Of a stretch of DNA of 64,000 nt, positions 41,357-50,054 are shown one piece after another. Below the pieces are notes generated by a model. That model was not told the origin of the DNA, made no database searches, and saw only the letters and a program-made list of their open reading frames with translations. Every line of letters begins with the position of its first letter. Within the stretch, counting starts at the first letter, position 1. The DNA is taken from contig NZ_JAFBDZ010000001.1 in the NCBI RefSeq assembly GCF_016908495.1, positions 62,001 through 126,000 on the forward strand, in the 5' to 3' direction. The translations under genes were made by a program, and so were the position numbers. Source of the DNA: Rossellomorea pakistanensis. Lineage in GTDB: Bacteria > Bacillota > Bacilli > Bacillales > Bacillaceae_B.

Positions 41357-41839
41357 ATGGTGACGGAAAGAAAGACAACCAATATTATTCTATTCAGTGG
41401 AGATTATGATAAAGCAATGGCCGCTTACATTATTGCAAATGGAGCAGCAGCCTATGATCATGATGTAACCATCTTCCATACCTTTTGGGGATTAAATGCA
41501 CTAAGAAAAGAAGAGATAGTGCCTGTAAAGAAGGGGCTAATGGAAAGAATGTTTGCCAAAATAATGCCAAGAGGGGCAGATAAAATGGGATTATCCAATA
41601 TGAATTTTCTAGGAATAGGTCCTAAAATGATTAAAAATGTAATGAAAAAGCACAATGCTATGCCGCTACCTGATCTTATATCCATGGCACAAGAGCAGGA
41701 GGTCAATCTAGTTGCCTGTACCATGACAATGGACCTTCTTGGCCTGCAAAAAGAAGAGTTACTAGAAAATGTTGAGTATGCAGGGGTAGCCGCTTATTTA
41801 GCTGACGCTGAGAATGGCCATGTAAATTTATTTATCTAA
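41357..41839 (+). CDS. DsrE2-like sulfurtransferase family protein
   Basis: 160 aa with the DsrE fold: IILFSGDYDKAMAAYIIANGAAAYDHDVTIFHTFWGL, SMAQEQEVNLVACTMTMDLLGLQ (the conserved cysteine), NVEYAGVAAYL. Members of this family sit with tusA and rhodanese genes and carry persulfide sulfur on the conserved cysteine. Start ATG at 41357 or the adjacent GTG at 41360; AAGGAGG precedes both. Confidence 0.85.
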   Translation: MVTERKTTNIILFSGDYDKAMAAYIIANGAAAYDHDVTIFHTFWGLNALRKEEIVPVKKGLMERMFAKIMPRGADKMGLSNMNFLGIGPKMIKNVMKKHNAMPLPDLISMAQEQEVNLVACTMTMDLLGLQKEELLENVEYAGVAAYLADAENGHVNLFI

Positions 41840-41843
41840 AAAT

Positions 41844-41859
41844 ATACCCTATACTGTAT
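41844..41859. promoter_or_regulatory. CstR-type operator 4
   Basis: ATACCCTATACTGTAT, 14 bp upstream of the TusA-rhodanese fusion gene. Confidence 0.7.
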
Positions 41860-41873
41860 ATGGAGGTTTTACC

Positions 41874-42446
41874 ATGAATCAAATTAACACAGATGTTGTA
41901 TTAGATGCAAAAGGATTAGCTTGTCCAATGCCAATTGTACGAACGAAAAAAGCGATGAATCATCTTGACGCTGGACAAGTGATCGAAGTTCATGCGACAG
42001 ACAAAGGCTCAAAAGCCGATCTACAAGCATGGGCAAAAAGCTCAGGACATGAGTATCTTGGAACAATAGAGGATGAGGATGTTTTAAAACATTTTATTCG
42101 TAAAGCAAGCAATGATGAAGCAAAGGAAAGAAAGCATGGTGACGTTATTTCAAATGAAGAATTAGTCAGGAAGTTAGCTGATCCAGATTCAGTCGTCATT
42201 GATGTCCGTGAATCAGCTGAATATGCGTTTCGCCATATACCAGGGGCTGTATCGATTCCACTTGGTGAATTAGAATTTCGGTATTCAGAGGTAGATAAGA
42301 ACAAGAATATCTTTGTTGTATGCCGAACAGGTAACCGCAGTGATATCGCTGCACAAATGCTCACAGATAAAGGATTTCCAAACGTGACGAATGTTGTTCC
42401 TGGAATGAGTCAGTGGAATGGTGAGGTAGAATCCAATATAAAATAA
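41874..42446 (+). CDS. TusA-rhodanese fusion protein (CstA-like)
   Basis: 190 aa. Residues 1-75 are a TusA domain (GLACPMPIVRTKKAM, C17); residues about 90-188 are a rhodanese domain with DVRESAEYAFRHIPGA and active-site loop VCRTGNRSD (C150). Shorter than S. aureus CstA (which has two rhodanese domains). It would shuttle sulfane sulfur between low-molecular-weight persulfides and TusA. Confidence 0.9.
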   Translation: MNQINTDVVLDAKGLACPMPIVRTKKAMNHLDAGQVIEVHATDKGSKADLQAWAKSSGHEYLGTIEDEDVLKHFIRKASNDEAKERKHGDVISNEELVRKLADPDSVVIDVRESAEYAFRHIPGAVSIPLGELEFRYSEVDKNKNIFVVCRTGNRSDIAAQMLTDKGFPNVTNVVPGMSQWNGEVESNIK

Positions 42447-42464
42447 ATTTTTTTGAAAGTAAAT

Positions 42465-42480
42465 ATACTGCAGGGGGTAT
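42465..42480. promoter_or_regulatory. CstR-type operator 5
   Basis: ATACTGCAGGGGGTAT, only 6 bp before the start of the rhodanese-MBL gene, so it also covers the ribosome binding site area. Confidence 0.7.
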
Positions 42481-42486
42481 TAAGGG

Positions 42487-43620
42487 ATGACTATAAAACC
42501 AATGACAACAAAAGAAATTGCTCAGAAAGTAATCAATCAAGAGAAAATGTTTATTTTAGATGTACGGAATGAAGAAGCATTTCAAGAGTGGAAAATCGAA
42601 GGAAAAAGCTTCTCTTATCTAAATGTCCCTTATTTTGATTTATTAGAGGGAGTGGAAGAAATTCTTTCTGATCTGCCACTAGATAAAGAGATTTTAGTCG
42701 TATGCGCAAAAGAAGGCTCTTCCGTTCTGGTTGCTGAAATGCTAGCAGAAAAAGGATTGGACGTTTCCTATCTGCAAGGAGGAATGAAAGCATGGAGTGA
42801 GCACTTAGAACCAGTGAAAGTGGCAGATACTCCAAATGGTGGGGAGCTATACCAATTCATTCGACTAGGAAAAGGATGTTTATCCTATATGATTTTATCA
42901 GAAGGGGAAGCAGCAATCATCGATGCAACTCGTATGACAGATGTGTTTGTTAATTTTGCTAAAGAAAAAAACGTGAAAATTACTCACATTTTTGATACTC
43001 ATTTACATGCAGACCATATTTCGGGTGGCCGGAAGATTGCTGAACAAACAGATGCCACTTATTGGCTGCCTCCAAAGGATGCTGAGGAAGTAACATTCGA
43101 TTATGCAAGGCTTGAGGATGGGGGCATTGTGAAAATTGGTGTAACAAAGATTGATATTTCAGCTTTATACTCCCCTGGGCATACAATTGGATCAACATCT
43201 TTAATCATTGAAGAGAAATATTTATTGTCGGGAGATATCCTATTTATCGATTCGATTGGGCGACCGGATCTTGCTGGAAAAGCAGAAGACTGGGTAGGGG
43301 ACTTACGCGAATCTTTATATGGACGCTACAAAGATTTAGCAGAAGACGTACTTGTATTGCCTGCCCATTTTATGAACATTGAAGAATTAAATGAGGATGG
43401 CTCTGTTGCTGAAAAGCTAGGAACACTTTTTTTGAAAAATCACGGCTTAAAAATCACAGATGAAAGAGAATTTAGAAAAATGGTCACTGAGAATCTGCCA
43501 CCACAACCGAATGCCTATCAAGAAATTCGTAAAACCAATATGGGGAAGATGTCTCCAGATGAAGAACAACAACGTGAAATGGAAATCGGTCCAAATCGCT
43601 GTGCTATTCGATCAAAATGA
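42487..43620 (+). CDS. Persulfide dioxygenase / rhodanese fusion (CstB-like)
   Basis: 377 aa. An N-terminal rhodanese domain ([10 protein letters not shown], loop VCAKEGSS with C73) precedes a metallo-beta-lactamase domain with [40 protein letters not shown] and VLPAHF. ETHE1/CstB-type non-heme-iron enzymes oxidise persulfides to sulfite and thiol. In S. aureus CstB the order is the reverse (dioxygenase first, rhodanese last), so this is an alternative architecture. Sulfite produced would leave by the TauE-like protein next door. Confidence 0.88.
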   Translation: MTIKPMTTKEIAQKVINQEKMFILDVRNEEAFQEWKIEGKSFSYLNVPYFDLLEGVEEILSDLPLDKEILVVCAKEGSSVLVAEMLAEKGLDVSYLQGGMKAWSEHLEPVKVADTPNGGELYQFIRLGKGCLSYMILSEGEAAIIDATRMTDVFVNFAKEKNVKITHIFDTHLHADHISGGRKIAEQTDATYWLPPKDAEEVTFDYARLEDGGIVKIGVTKIDISALYSPGHTIGSTSLIIEEKYLLSGDILFIDSIGRPDLAGKAEDWVGDLRESLYGRYKDLAEDVLVLPAHFMNIEELNEDGSVAEKLGTLFLKNHGLKITDEREFRKMVTENLPPQPNAYQEIRKTNMGKMSPDEEQQREMEIGPNRCAIRSK

Positions 43621-43655
43621 AAAATAGAGGCTAAATATTTAAATGGTCAGTCTCT

Positions 43656-43671
43656 ATACCTTTAAAGGAGG
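43656..43671. promoter_or_regulatory. Degenerate CstR-like half-site before tauE
   Basis: ATACCTTTAAAGGAGG keeps the left arm ATACC but not the right; it overlaps the ribosome binding site of tauE. Confidence 0.35.
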
Positions 43672-43679
43672 GATTAAGA

Positions 43680-44456
43680 ATGGATTTTGCTTTTATTCTT
43701 ACAATTTTCCTCATTGGCTTTATCGGTTCCTATATTTCTGGAATGGTTGGAATCGGTGGGAGTATCATTAAATACCCTATGCTTCTTTATATTCCACCCC
43801 TTTTAGGAGTCGCAGCATTTACGGCTCATGAAGTATCCGGTATTAGTGCTGTTCAAGTATTTTTTGCTACTCTTGGTGGAGTGTGGGCTTATCGAAAAGG
43901 GGGTTACTTAAATAAAACGTTAATACTCTATATGGGGATTAGCATTTTAATGGGCAGCTTTATTGGAGGATATGGGTCTAAGTTTATGTCTGAAGGAGGG
44001 ATTAATCTTGTTTATGGGATTTTAGCCCTCGTTGCTGCTATTATGATGTTTATTCCGAAAAAAGGGTTAGATGAGATCCCGTTAGAACAGGTACGTTTTA
44101 ATAAAGGGCTTGCAGCGATTCTTTCTCTTATTGTTGGAGTTGGAGCCGGTATTGTTGGGGCAGCAGGGGCATTCCTGCTTGTCCCAATTATGCTTGTTGT
44201 TTTAAAAATTCCAACCAGAATGACCATTGCTTCCTCCCTTGCTATTACCTTGATTTCCTCTATTGGGACAACAATCGGGAAAATCGCTACAGGGCAAGTA
44301 GACTATATTCCTGCACTTATAATGGTGATAGCGAGTTTAATGGCTGCTCCACTAGGGGCTCAAGCTGGGAAGAAAATGAACACAAAGCTACTTCAATGGA
44401 TTTTGGCTGTCTTAATTTTAGGAACAGCGATTAAGATATGGATCGATTTATTGTAG
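43680..44456 (+). CDS. TauE/SafE sulfite exporter family protein
   Basis: 258 aa, about eight membrane segments with the paired [16 protein letters not shown] and [17 protein letters not shown] motifs of TauE/SafE. In cst operons this exports sulfite or organosulfonates. Last gene of the CstR cluster, followed by a terminator. Confidence 0.9.
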   Translation: MDFAFILTIFLIGFIGSYISGMVGIGGSIIKYPMLLYIPPLLGVAAFTAHEVSGISAVQVFFATLGGVWAYRKGGYLNKTLILYMGISILMGSFIGGYGSKFMSEGGINLVYGILALVAAIMMFIPKKGLDEIPLEQVRFNKGLAAILSLIVGVGAGIVGAAGAFLLVPIMLVVLKIPTRMTIASSLAITLISSIGTTIGKIATGQVDYIPALIMVIASLMAAPLGAQAGKKMNTKLLQWILAVLILGTAIKIWIDLL

Positions 44457-44498
44457 GATTTTAGAGAGTATGAAGTACCTTCTATTATTCTGATTGAT

Positions 44499-44534
44499 AA
44501 AAAATAGCTGCCAATGACTGGTGGCTATTTTTTA
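44499..44534 (+). terminator. Terminator of the cst cluster
   Basis: AAAAATAGCTGCCA pairs with TGGTGGCTATTTTT, an almost perfect stem ending in Ts. Confidence 0.85.
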
Positions 44535-44563
44535 TATTCCTAAAAGAAAGCCTTTTTTAGAAT

Positions 44564-44584
44564 TTAGTTGACGAAGTCAACTAA
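44564..44584. promoter_or_regulatory. Operator of the MarR-GNAT gene
   Basis: Perfect inverted repeat TTAGTTGAC-GAA-GTCAACTAA. It covers the -35 (TTGACG at 44568) of a promoter with TATGCT at 44591-44596. Probably bound by the MarR domain of the downstream product. Confidence 0.65.
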
Positions 44585-44641
44585 TAAGGATATGCTAATA
44601 ATATCTTGAAATTTCTAACTATTAAGAGGGGGAAATTACCT

Positions 44642-45571
44642 ATGGAAACGATTCAGTTTATCGAAAAAATCCGTAAATTCAACAGATATTATGCAAATGT
44701 CCTTGGGAAGATAGATCAACAAATTTATCATCAGCCTTTCCCGTTAACAGAGGCACGGGTTATTACTGAAATCAATAATAAAAATGGTTGTACGGCAACA
44801 GAAGCTAGAGAAAACCTTGGCATCGACCGAGGTTATATGAGTAGGATGATTCAAAAGTTTGAGGACGAGGGAATTATTTATAAAAAGCAATCTGAAGAAG
44901 ACAAACGACAATACTTACTCTATCTCACAGATCATGGAAAAGAAATTTATCAGGATCTTGTCAATAATTCAAGACGAGAAGTCGGAAACATGATTAAAGC
45001 TTTATCGAATCGGGATCTCTCTAAGCTAACATCATCAATGGAGCAGATTGAATCCATTTTTTCTATCGAAAATCCTTCCCCATCAACTGTATCGATTCGG
45101 TCGTTTCAGCCAGGGGATGTTGGTTTCGTTGCACATCTTCATGGACGTTTATACGATGAGACATATAAATTTGGACCAATGTTCGAATATTACGTCATGA
45201 AGGGGCTAACAGAATTTATGATGAATACGGACGGTGGACAGCTATGGGTTGCAGAAGTGAATGGCGAAATCGTCGGTTCGATTGCGATTACAAAATATAA
45301 TGAGAAAACAGCGCAGCTTAGATGGTTTGTGTTGGATGAAGAGTACCAGGGAATGGGTTTAGGAAAAAGGCTTATGGAGACGGCTATTCATTTCTGTAAA
45401 GAACAGGGCTACCAGCATGTTTTTTTATGGACAGTCAGCATCTTAAACAAAGCGCGCCATCTTTATCAAAAATATCATTTTACATTAACAGAGGAAAAAC
45501 CAAATCAAGAATGGACCGAAGCCGAAATAATGGAAGAACGATGGGATCTAGATCTTTCTAGTTACTATTAA
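44642..45571 (+). CDS. MarR-GNAT fusion protein
   Basis: 309 aa from the ATG at 44642 (GAGGGGG upstream). Residues 1-145 are MarR-like (TATEARENLGIDRGYMSRMIQKFEDEG); residues about 160-305 are a GNAT acetyltransferase (IVGSIAITKY, LRWFVLDEEYQGMGLGKRLM, FLWTVSILNKARHLYQKYHF). The fused family is widespread in Bacillus and probably regulates or acetylates in response to a small molecule. Its palindromic operator lies over its own -35, so autorepression is likely. Confidence 0.92.
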   Translation: METIQFIEKIRKFNRYYANVLGKIDQQIYHQPFPLTEARVITEINNKNGCTATEARENLGIDRGYMSRMIQKFEDEGIIYKKQSEEDKRQYLLYLTDHGKEIYQDLVNNSRREVGNMIKALSNRDLSKLTSSMEQIESIFSIENPSPSTVSIRSFQPGDVGFVAHLHGRLYDETYKFGPMFEYYVMKGLTEFMMNTDGGQLWVAEVNGEIVGSIAITKYNEKTAQLRWFVLDEEYQGMGLGKRLMETAIHFCKEQGYQHVFLWTVSILNKARHLYQKYHFTLTEEKPNQEWTEAEIMEERWDLDLSSYY

Positions 45572-45740
45572 CTTTTAATTCAAAGACATTTAGATAATTC
45601 ATTACAAGTGTTTAAGGGGGATGGAGACAATTCGTAGATTGAGGAGCCACTTTGGAAAATATAACAATTTAAACGCAAACGTCAAATTGGAATGTCAACA
45701 CTAAATTAGACGAGTTTTGTAACAAATAATAGCATCTACG

Positions 45741-45780
45741 ATTATCAAAAGGTAGTTTTTTGATAATGTTGTTTTTTAAC
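45741..45780. terminator. Hairpin with T-rich tail after the MarR-GNAT gene
   Basis: ATTATCAAAA and TTTTTTGATAAT arms around a 6-nt loop, followed by GTTGTTTTTTA. Confidence 0.55.
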
Positions 45781-45854
45781 AGCATAAATGTCAGTTTTAT
45801 AGAATCTTATTTATGCCTGAAATAACAGATAGTCAATGAGTGCTCTTTTAACTT

Positions 45855-45950
45855 GTTCAGCAATCGGGCCATATAACGGAATAACCCATTGCCTAAAATA
45901 TGAATATTTGAAATAATTGGGTATTACTTAAAAGGACATGATTGCTGAAC
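45855..45950. repeat. GGGCC-type intergenic palindrome, first element of the array
   Basis: GTTCAGCAATC (45855-45865) and GATTGCTGAAC (45940-45950) are perfect inverted ends; AATAACCCA and TGGGTATT form an inner stem. The left arm is followed by GGGCCATATAACGGAATAA, resembling the other array elements. No ORF inside. Confidence 0.65.
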
Positions 45951-45995
45951 TGCATAGTGAACGAAGAGGGAGTTTTTATGTGGTGGGAGTATTAA

Positions 45996-46255
45996 GGGGA
46001 TACAGTAATTGCTGTATCAACGTTGACTGCAATTTTGATTTTGATTTCTATTCATTTTGTGAGAACAAAAAGTAAAAGATGGTTAACTATTCCCTTATCT
46101 ATCTCAATAATCGGGTATATTTCTTTCGTTTTGGGTATTGTCTTTATCAGAGGATGGATTGGGATGGGATTTATAGTCATGGCGTAATTATAATGGTTAT
46201 TGGTCTCCTTTATTACCTTGGAGTCGGAGTATATAAAAAGATTAGGTACAAATGA
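45996..46255 (+). pseudogene. YesK-like small membrane protein, frameshifted
   Basis: Frame 1 reads membrane segments TVIAVSTLTAILILIS... and SIIGYISFVLGIVFIRGW, then IGMGFIVMA-stop at 46187. The next frame continues IIMVIGLLYYLGVGVYKKIRYK to 46255. GGWxGMGxGFIxL is the pattern of YesK-like proteins. There is no good start codon or ribosome binding site before the first segment. So it is disrupted or decayed. Confidence 0.5.
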
Positions 46256-46496
46256 ATAATGTGTCGTGCATATTCCGTTAATGGGGAAGAGTTGAAGGTT
46301 GGATTGATTGTCTTCAGCTTTTCCTTTATTCAAGTAATGGAGCAGGTTTGTTCAATAAGAAATCACAAAAGCAAGAGCATTTACTATAAAATAAGATTTG
46401 ACGTATTAATGTCTAATAAAAAAGTAATGCAAAAAATTGAGATGATGCACATTAGTATTATTACACGACAAAAATAAAAATATATGGAGGTTAGCA

Positions 46497-46781
46497 ATGT
46501 TTATAATATTTGGGGTTATTGCAATAGTAGCAACTTTTATAAATCTTTATATGTATAAAGCAGGAAAGGATTATAAGCTTGCTATGGCGATAGGACTATC
46601 ATTTACAGCATTAACACTTTGTTCAGAATATAGTCTTGTATCTCGGTGGGTAAAAGTGGAAGATTGGTCAGCTTTAGGGGATGTAGTACCTGGTATGGAG
46701 AGGGCATTATGGTTTTTGACAATTGTTTCTATCTTACTAAATATTGCACCTATACTTTTAGAACTAAAAGGTAAGAAATAA
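46497..46781 (+). CDS. Small membrane protein of unknown function
   Basis: 94 aa with ATGGAGG upstream of the ATG. Three hydrophobic segments (FIIFGVIAIVATFINLYMY; AMAIGLSFTALTLCSEY; ALWFLTIVSILLNIAPILLEL) separated by a soluble loop WVKVEDWSALGDVVPG. Conserved-looking but no family recalled. Lone gene in the repeat-rich region. Confidence 0.6.
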   Translation: MFIIFGVIAIVATFINLYMYKAGKDYKLAMAIGLSFTALTLCSEYSLVSRWVKVEDWSALGDVVPGMERALWFLTIVSILLNIAPILLELKGKK

Positions 46782-46840
46782 TTACTTATTGTCACATCAT
46801 TTATATAAATGCAATTAATGTGTAAGTCTTTATGTATAAC

Positions 46841-46866
46841 TAACGGGTGCTTTTCTTAAATAAATT
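46841..46866. repeat. GGGTGC array element, short
   Basis: TAACGGGTGCTTTTCTTAAATA, a variant of AAxxGGGCGCxTTTCTTGAATA, just after the membrane-protein gene. Confidence 0.5.
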
Positions 46867-46878
46867 AAAAGATAACGA

Positions 46879-46945
46879 TCTTCAATAATCGGGCGCATTT
46901 CTTGAATAAGAGATGCGCTTTCTTCCTGTAAAGGGCCATTTTGTG
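46879..46945. repeat. GGGCGC array element with hairpin, plus GGGCCA companion
   Basis: TTCAATAATCGGGCGC, hairpin GCGCATTTCTT-GAAT-AAGAGATGCGC (46893-46918), then TGTAAAGGGCCATTTTGTGG. The element at 51701-51762 is nearly identical. Confidence 0.7.
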
Positions 46946-47190
46946 GAGGATTGCAGGGTATTGTTTCAGAAGAATCGAAGTTGAAAATATACGGAGGATT
47001 TTAAACTAAATTTAGCAGTTTAGTGAAAGAATTGCAGTTTAAAGAATGTTACTGTTTAGTCATTAAGAAGGAGTTGGTTTTAGGTGTTTTTATCTAACCC
47101 TCGATAAAAAAGGAATATATAAACATTTTCGGTAGGATATGTGATAAAATTTTCGTGTATTTATTTTGAAAAGGAATAGGAGGGTATTGT

Positions 47191-47577
47191 ATGAGAAGAA
47201 AATTCACCAAATTAGGAATTTCTATTGTAGCATTGTTTACAATCATGTGGAGCTCTAATATAGTTGCTTCTGCTGCAACGAATTATGGGCCATACTGGTT
47301 TGCAACGGGCGACGGTCAATGGGATGGAAAGTTTACAGCTCGTAGTGGTAATAATGTGAGGGTTTATATTAACGATTGGGGGGGGACTACCGATTGGGTG
47401 AAAGTACGTTTGTGTAGAATTGGTGGAGGTTGTACTATATATAAAGCCATTGACCTAGGTGAAGAAAATACGACGACATTTACGAATATGTATCCAGGAA
47501 CGTATTATGGGGATGTGGCAAAAGTCCATAACCCAAGAAGGCAAATTAAGGGGAAAATTTCTTTTAGAGTGTATTGA
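47191..47577 (+). CDS. Secreted GDGxWDG protein, paralogue 1
   Basis: 128 aa from an ATG 8 nt after AGGAGGG. Signal peptide to about residue 29 (KKLGISIVALFTIMWSS-like core, ASAA cleavage). The mature domain of about 100 aa is predicted all-beta: TGDGQWDGKFTARSGNNVRV, WVKVRLCRIGGGCTIY with two cysteines that could form a disulfide, TFTNMYPGTYYGDV, RRQIKGKISFRVY. Paralogue of the gene at 58064. I recognise no family. Secretion, small size and duplication fit an extracellular binding or antagonist protein, but this is a guess. Confidence 0.7.
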   Translation: MRRKFTKLGISIVALFTIMWSSNIVASAATNYGPYWFATGDGQWDGKFTARSGNNVRVYINDWGGTTDWVKVRLCRIGGGCTIYKAIDLGEENTTTFTNMYPGTYYGDVAKVHNPRRQIKGKISFRVY

Positions 47578-47668
47578 TAACATATTTTGAATAAGGGGTC
47601 CTACCAGTTCTACCAACAAAAATCGGAAACATACGTTATCTCTTAAAAACCGAAGTTAACATTTTATT

Positions 47669-47750
47669 TGCATAAAACACCCCTTTTTTATGCAGAAGTC
47701 AGGCTTTTTCAGAGGCTAAAAACATTGATAAACCAACAATGCATAAACGA
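47669..47750. repeat. Second intergenic repeat family (GTCAGGCTT...), copy 1
   Basis: GCATAAAA-x-AC and CTTTTTTATGCA, then GTCAGGCTTTTTCAG, GCTAAAAAC, TTGAT and CAACAATGCATAAA. Shares about 60 of 80 positions with 55143-55222. Confidence 0.6.
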
Positions 47751-47768
47751 TAAATCTCAGACATGTTG

Positions 47769-47796
47769 AAACCCCTTTGCGCCCAAGGGGTTTTGT
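47769..47796 (+). terminator. Terminator downstream of the secreted protein gene
   Basis: AAACCCCTT pairs with AAGGGGTTT around GCGCCC, then TG. Confidence 0.7.
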
Positions 47797-47867
47797 ATTT
47801 ATGAATTTCCGAAAATTAGCATTATGTTAACTAGATTTGCATATTGTATTCATTTTTTCCTTAGAAT

Positions 47868-47912
47868 ATCTTGTTCAATTAAAGGGCCATTTTCTGGAAT
47901 AAGCTTATCGAA
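47868..47912. repeat. GGGCCA array element
   Basis: TCTTGTTCAATTAAAGGGCC, then ATTTTCTGGAATAAG; the GGGCCA variant of the array family, upstream of the GNAT gene. Confidence 0.6.
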
Positions 47913-48029
47913 CTAAGCAAGTTTAATTTACTAAAAAATTATAGTAATTTAAAGGCTCTAGATGAAGAACTACTGGAATATTATGATAAACTGAAAATTA
48001 AAGGGTAATGAAAGGTCTTGATTGAATTA

Positions 48030-48467
48030 ATGGAAATTAGAAAACCTAACGATTCGGAACTTAAAAAGGTTTTAGAACTTTCTCCACAAGCTGTATTTGA
48101 TGGTACATTGGGTGAAGTAAAACCTACAAATGAAAAAATCGAACAACTCGTTAAACCACTACTGGAAAAGGGAAGCTATTACTTGATAGCAACAGAATAC
48201 GATAATTTAATGGGCTGGATTCTTATAGGGGCAAGTAAAGATCAGTTTACTGATAAGACGAATGGATTTATTTATGAACTATTTGTTTTAGAAGAATACA
48301 GAGGAAATGGAATTTCTAAACGATTAATGAGAACTGCTATTGACCATTTAAGGCAACATGGATACCACGAAGTTCGTCTTAGTGCTTTTGCAGAGAACCA
48401 AGCTATTAAACTGTACAAAGAATTGGGCTTTAATATAAGAACAGTTACTATGAGTTTATCGTTATAA
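48030..48467 (+). CDS. GNAT family acetyltransferase
   Basis: 145 aa from the ATG at 48030 (an in-frame TTG at 48018 abuts AAAGG). Motif A is YELFVLEEYRGNGISKRLM; motif B is VRLSAFAENQAIKLYKELGF. Substrate unknown. Single gene framed by array elements at 47868 and 49361 together with the PhzF gene. Confidence 0.85.
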   Translation: MEIRKPNDSELKKVLELSPQAVFDGTLGEVKPTNEKIEQLVKPLLEKGSYYLIATEYDNLMGWILIGASKDQFTDKTNGFIYELFVLEEYRGNGISKRLMRTAIDHLRQHGYHEVRLSAFAENQAIKLYKELGFNIRTVTMSLSL

Positions 48468-48566
48468 TACTTAATTACTTTGAAATATACAACTAAAAAG
48501 AGGATCAAGTTCTTTTTATGTTATAGAAATCAAATGTTGCTGATTTAATTTAAGGTGGGGCAGTAT

Positions 48567-49358
48567 ATGAATAGCCAATTTTATTTTATAAATGCTTTTA
48601 CTAAAGAAGAATTTAAGGGAAATCCTGCAGCAATAGTTTTCTTGAGAGAGAAAAGATCAGAAGAGTGGATGAAATCCTTAGCAAAAGAACTCAATCAGCC
48701 TATCACAGCTTTTATTTCAATAAAAGCTGAAAATAACAATCAGCTTAGATGGTTCACACCCGCAAAAGAGATTGATTTATGTGGGCATGGTACATTAGGA
48801 GCTGCACATATTCTGTGGAGTGAGGGTTTTGCTTCATCAGAGTCAACAATTAACTTTTATACTCAATCAGGACTCCTTCAAACTGAGCTGTCAGAACAAC
48901 AAATAATTCTAAAGTTTAAAATAAAAGAATCAACTCAAACAGAAGTGACCGATAAATTAAAACGTGTTATTGATTTCCCCATAAAAGGTGCTGCTTGGGC
49001 AGAAGATCGGTACATTTTAGAACTGGAAAATCAGGATATGATTCATAAAGTAACGCCTAATTTGGAAGCAATTAGAGAACTAGAGGGTTCGGGTATAATT
49101 ATTACTAGTCGTGGATCAGATAAGTATGACTTTGTATCAAGGTATTTTGCTCCAAAAATAGGAATTAACGAAGATTACGTTACGGGCTCTGCACACTGCG
49201 CATTAGCTTCATATTGGAGTGATCTCTTAAATAAAAAAGAATTTACAGCATATCAAGATTCAGAGCGCGGGGGTGAAATAAAATTAAAGATAAAAGGAGA
49301 ACAAATTGAGTTAATTGGAGAATGTGTGACTTTACTGAAGGGACATCTATATTACTAA
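48567..49358 (+). CDS. PhzF family isomerase-like protein
   Basis: 263 aa from the ATG at 48567 (AAGGTGGGG upstream). FYFINAFTKEEFKGNPAAIV is the family opening; the LRWFTPAKEIDLCGHGTLGAAHIL block contains CGHGT. VTGSAHCALASYW in the C-terminal half completes the duplicated diaminopimelate-epimerase-like fold. Most members are of unknown substrate; PhzF itself isomerises DHHA in phenazine biosynthesis, but no phenazine genes are here. Confidence 0.9.
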   Translation: MNSQFYFINAFTKEEFKGNPAAIVFLREKRSEEWMKSLAKELNQPITAFISIKAENNNQLRWFTPAKEIDLCGHGTLGAAHILWSEGFASSESTINFYTQSGLLQTELSEQQIILKFKIKESTQTEVTDKLKRVIDFPIKGAAWAEDRYILELENQDMIHKVTPNLEAIRELEGSGIIITSRGSDKYDFVSRYFAPKIGINEDYVTGSAHCALASYWSDLLNKKEFTAYQDSERGGEIKLKIKGEQIELIGECVTLLKGHLYY

Positions 49359-49360
49359 TT

Positions 49361-49408
49361 GATCTTCCGTAATCGGGCGCTTTTCTGGAGTATGAATTGC
49401 GCTCTTTC
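49361..49408. repeat. GGGCGC array element
   Basis: GATCTTCCGTAATCGGGCGC followed by TTTTCTGGAGTATGAATTGC, immediately after the PhzF stop. Confidence 0.65.
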
Positions 49409-49595
49409 TATATGTATAGAGGGCGAGAGCTGAAGATAAGAATAGTTAATTTATGAAGCATTTTAAATTTTTGAAGACAATGTATATAAGAGTATTTAAA
49501 GGAAAAAGATTTTAGGTATTGTAAATTCTGAGTATTTCGAAACTTACTTCTGTATTCCACGTATAAGATATAAAGGGAAAGAGGAGATGAATAGC

Positions 49596-49883
49596 TTGAA
49601 AAGAGCTTTTTTTGTAGGGACTTTAGTCGCCGTTATCTTCTTTATATGTGGATATTTTACTGAATTAGAATTGTTTACTTTAGCTTCTGGTGGGCTTGGA
49701 CTAGTGAGTCTCTTAATATCAGGATTACTTTCTGGAGTGTTTATAAGTGGTGATCAAATTAGAGCGAACGCAGCTATTGAGAATCGTGATGAAGGAAAGA
49801 AGAGAAAAAGAGGTATGTATGTCTTTGCATTAATTGGAGCACCTAATTTAATTGTAGCTATTCTGTTGACAATTTTATCTTAA
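49596..49883 (+). CDS. DUF5316-like small membrane protein
   Basis: 95 aa. The TTG at 49596 lies 9 nt after GAGGAG; the ATG at 49587 is directly against it. Membrane segments FFVGTLVAVIFFICGYF, GLGLVSLLISGLLSGVF and MYVFALIGAPNLIVAILLTIL with the loop GDQIRANAAIENRDEGKKRKR resemble DUF5316 proteins (recalled). Function unknown. Confidence 0.6.
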   Translation: MKRAFFVGTLVAVIFFICGYFTELELFTLASGGLGLVSLLISGLLSGVFISGDQIRANAAIENRDEGKKRKRGMYVFALIGAPNLIVAILLTILS

Positions 49884-49942
49884 AATAATACATCTGCTAT
49901 AATCATTATGGTTTGTAGTTTCTGTAAGAAGAAGTTATTGGT

Positions 49943-49976
49943 TATTCCATAATAGGGGGGCGTTAGTTGAAGAAGC
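49943..49976. repeat. GGGGCG array element
   Basis: ATTCCATAATAGGGGGGCG, then TTAGTTGAAGAAG. Closely similar elements at 50336 and 51261. Confidence 0.55.
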
Positions 49977-49986
49977 CATCAAAATA

Positions 49987-50030
49987 AGACTACACATTTT
50001 AGATATGTCTAATATGTGTGGTTCTTTTAA
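49987..50030. terminator. Hairpin with T-rich tail after the DUF5316-like gene
   Basis: ACTACACAT and ATGTGTGGT arms around a 20-nt loop containing an inner AGACATATCT-like stem, then TCTTTTAAT. Confidence 0.55.
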
Positions 50031-50054
50031 TATCAGGCATTTCACTCCTCTAAC

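Noticed and set aside
46259..46477. 72-codon frame between the YesK-like remnant and the next gene
   Set aside because: No ribosome binding site, low-complexity composition and no recognisable pattern.
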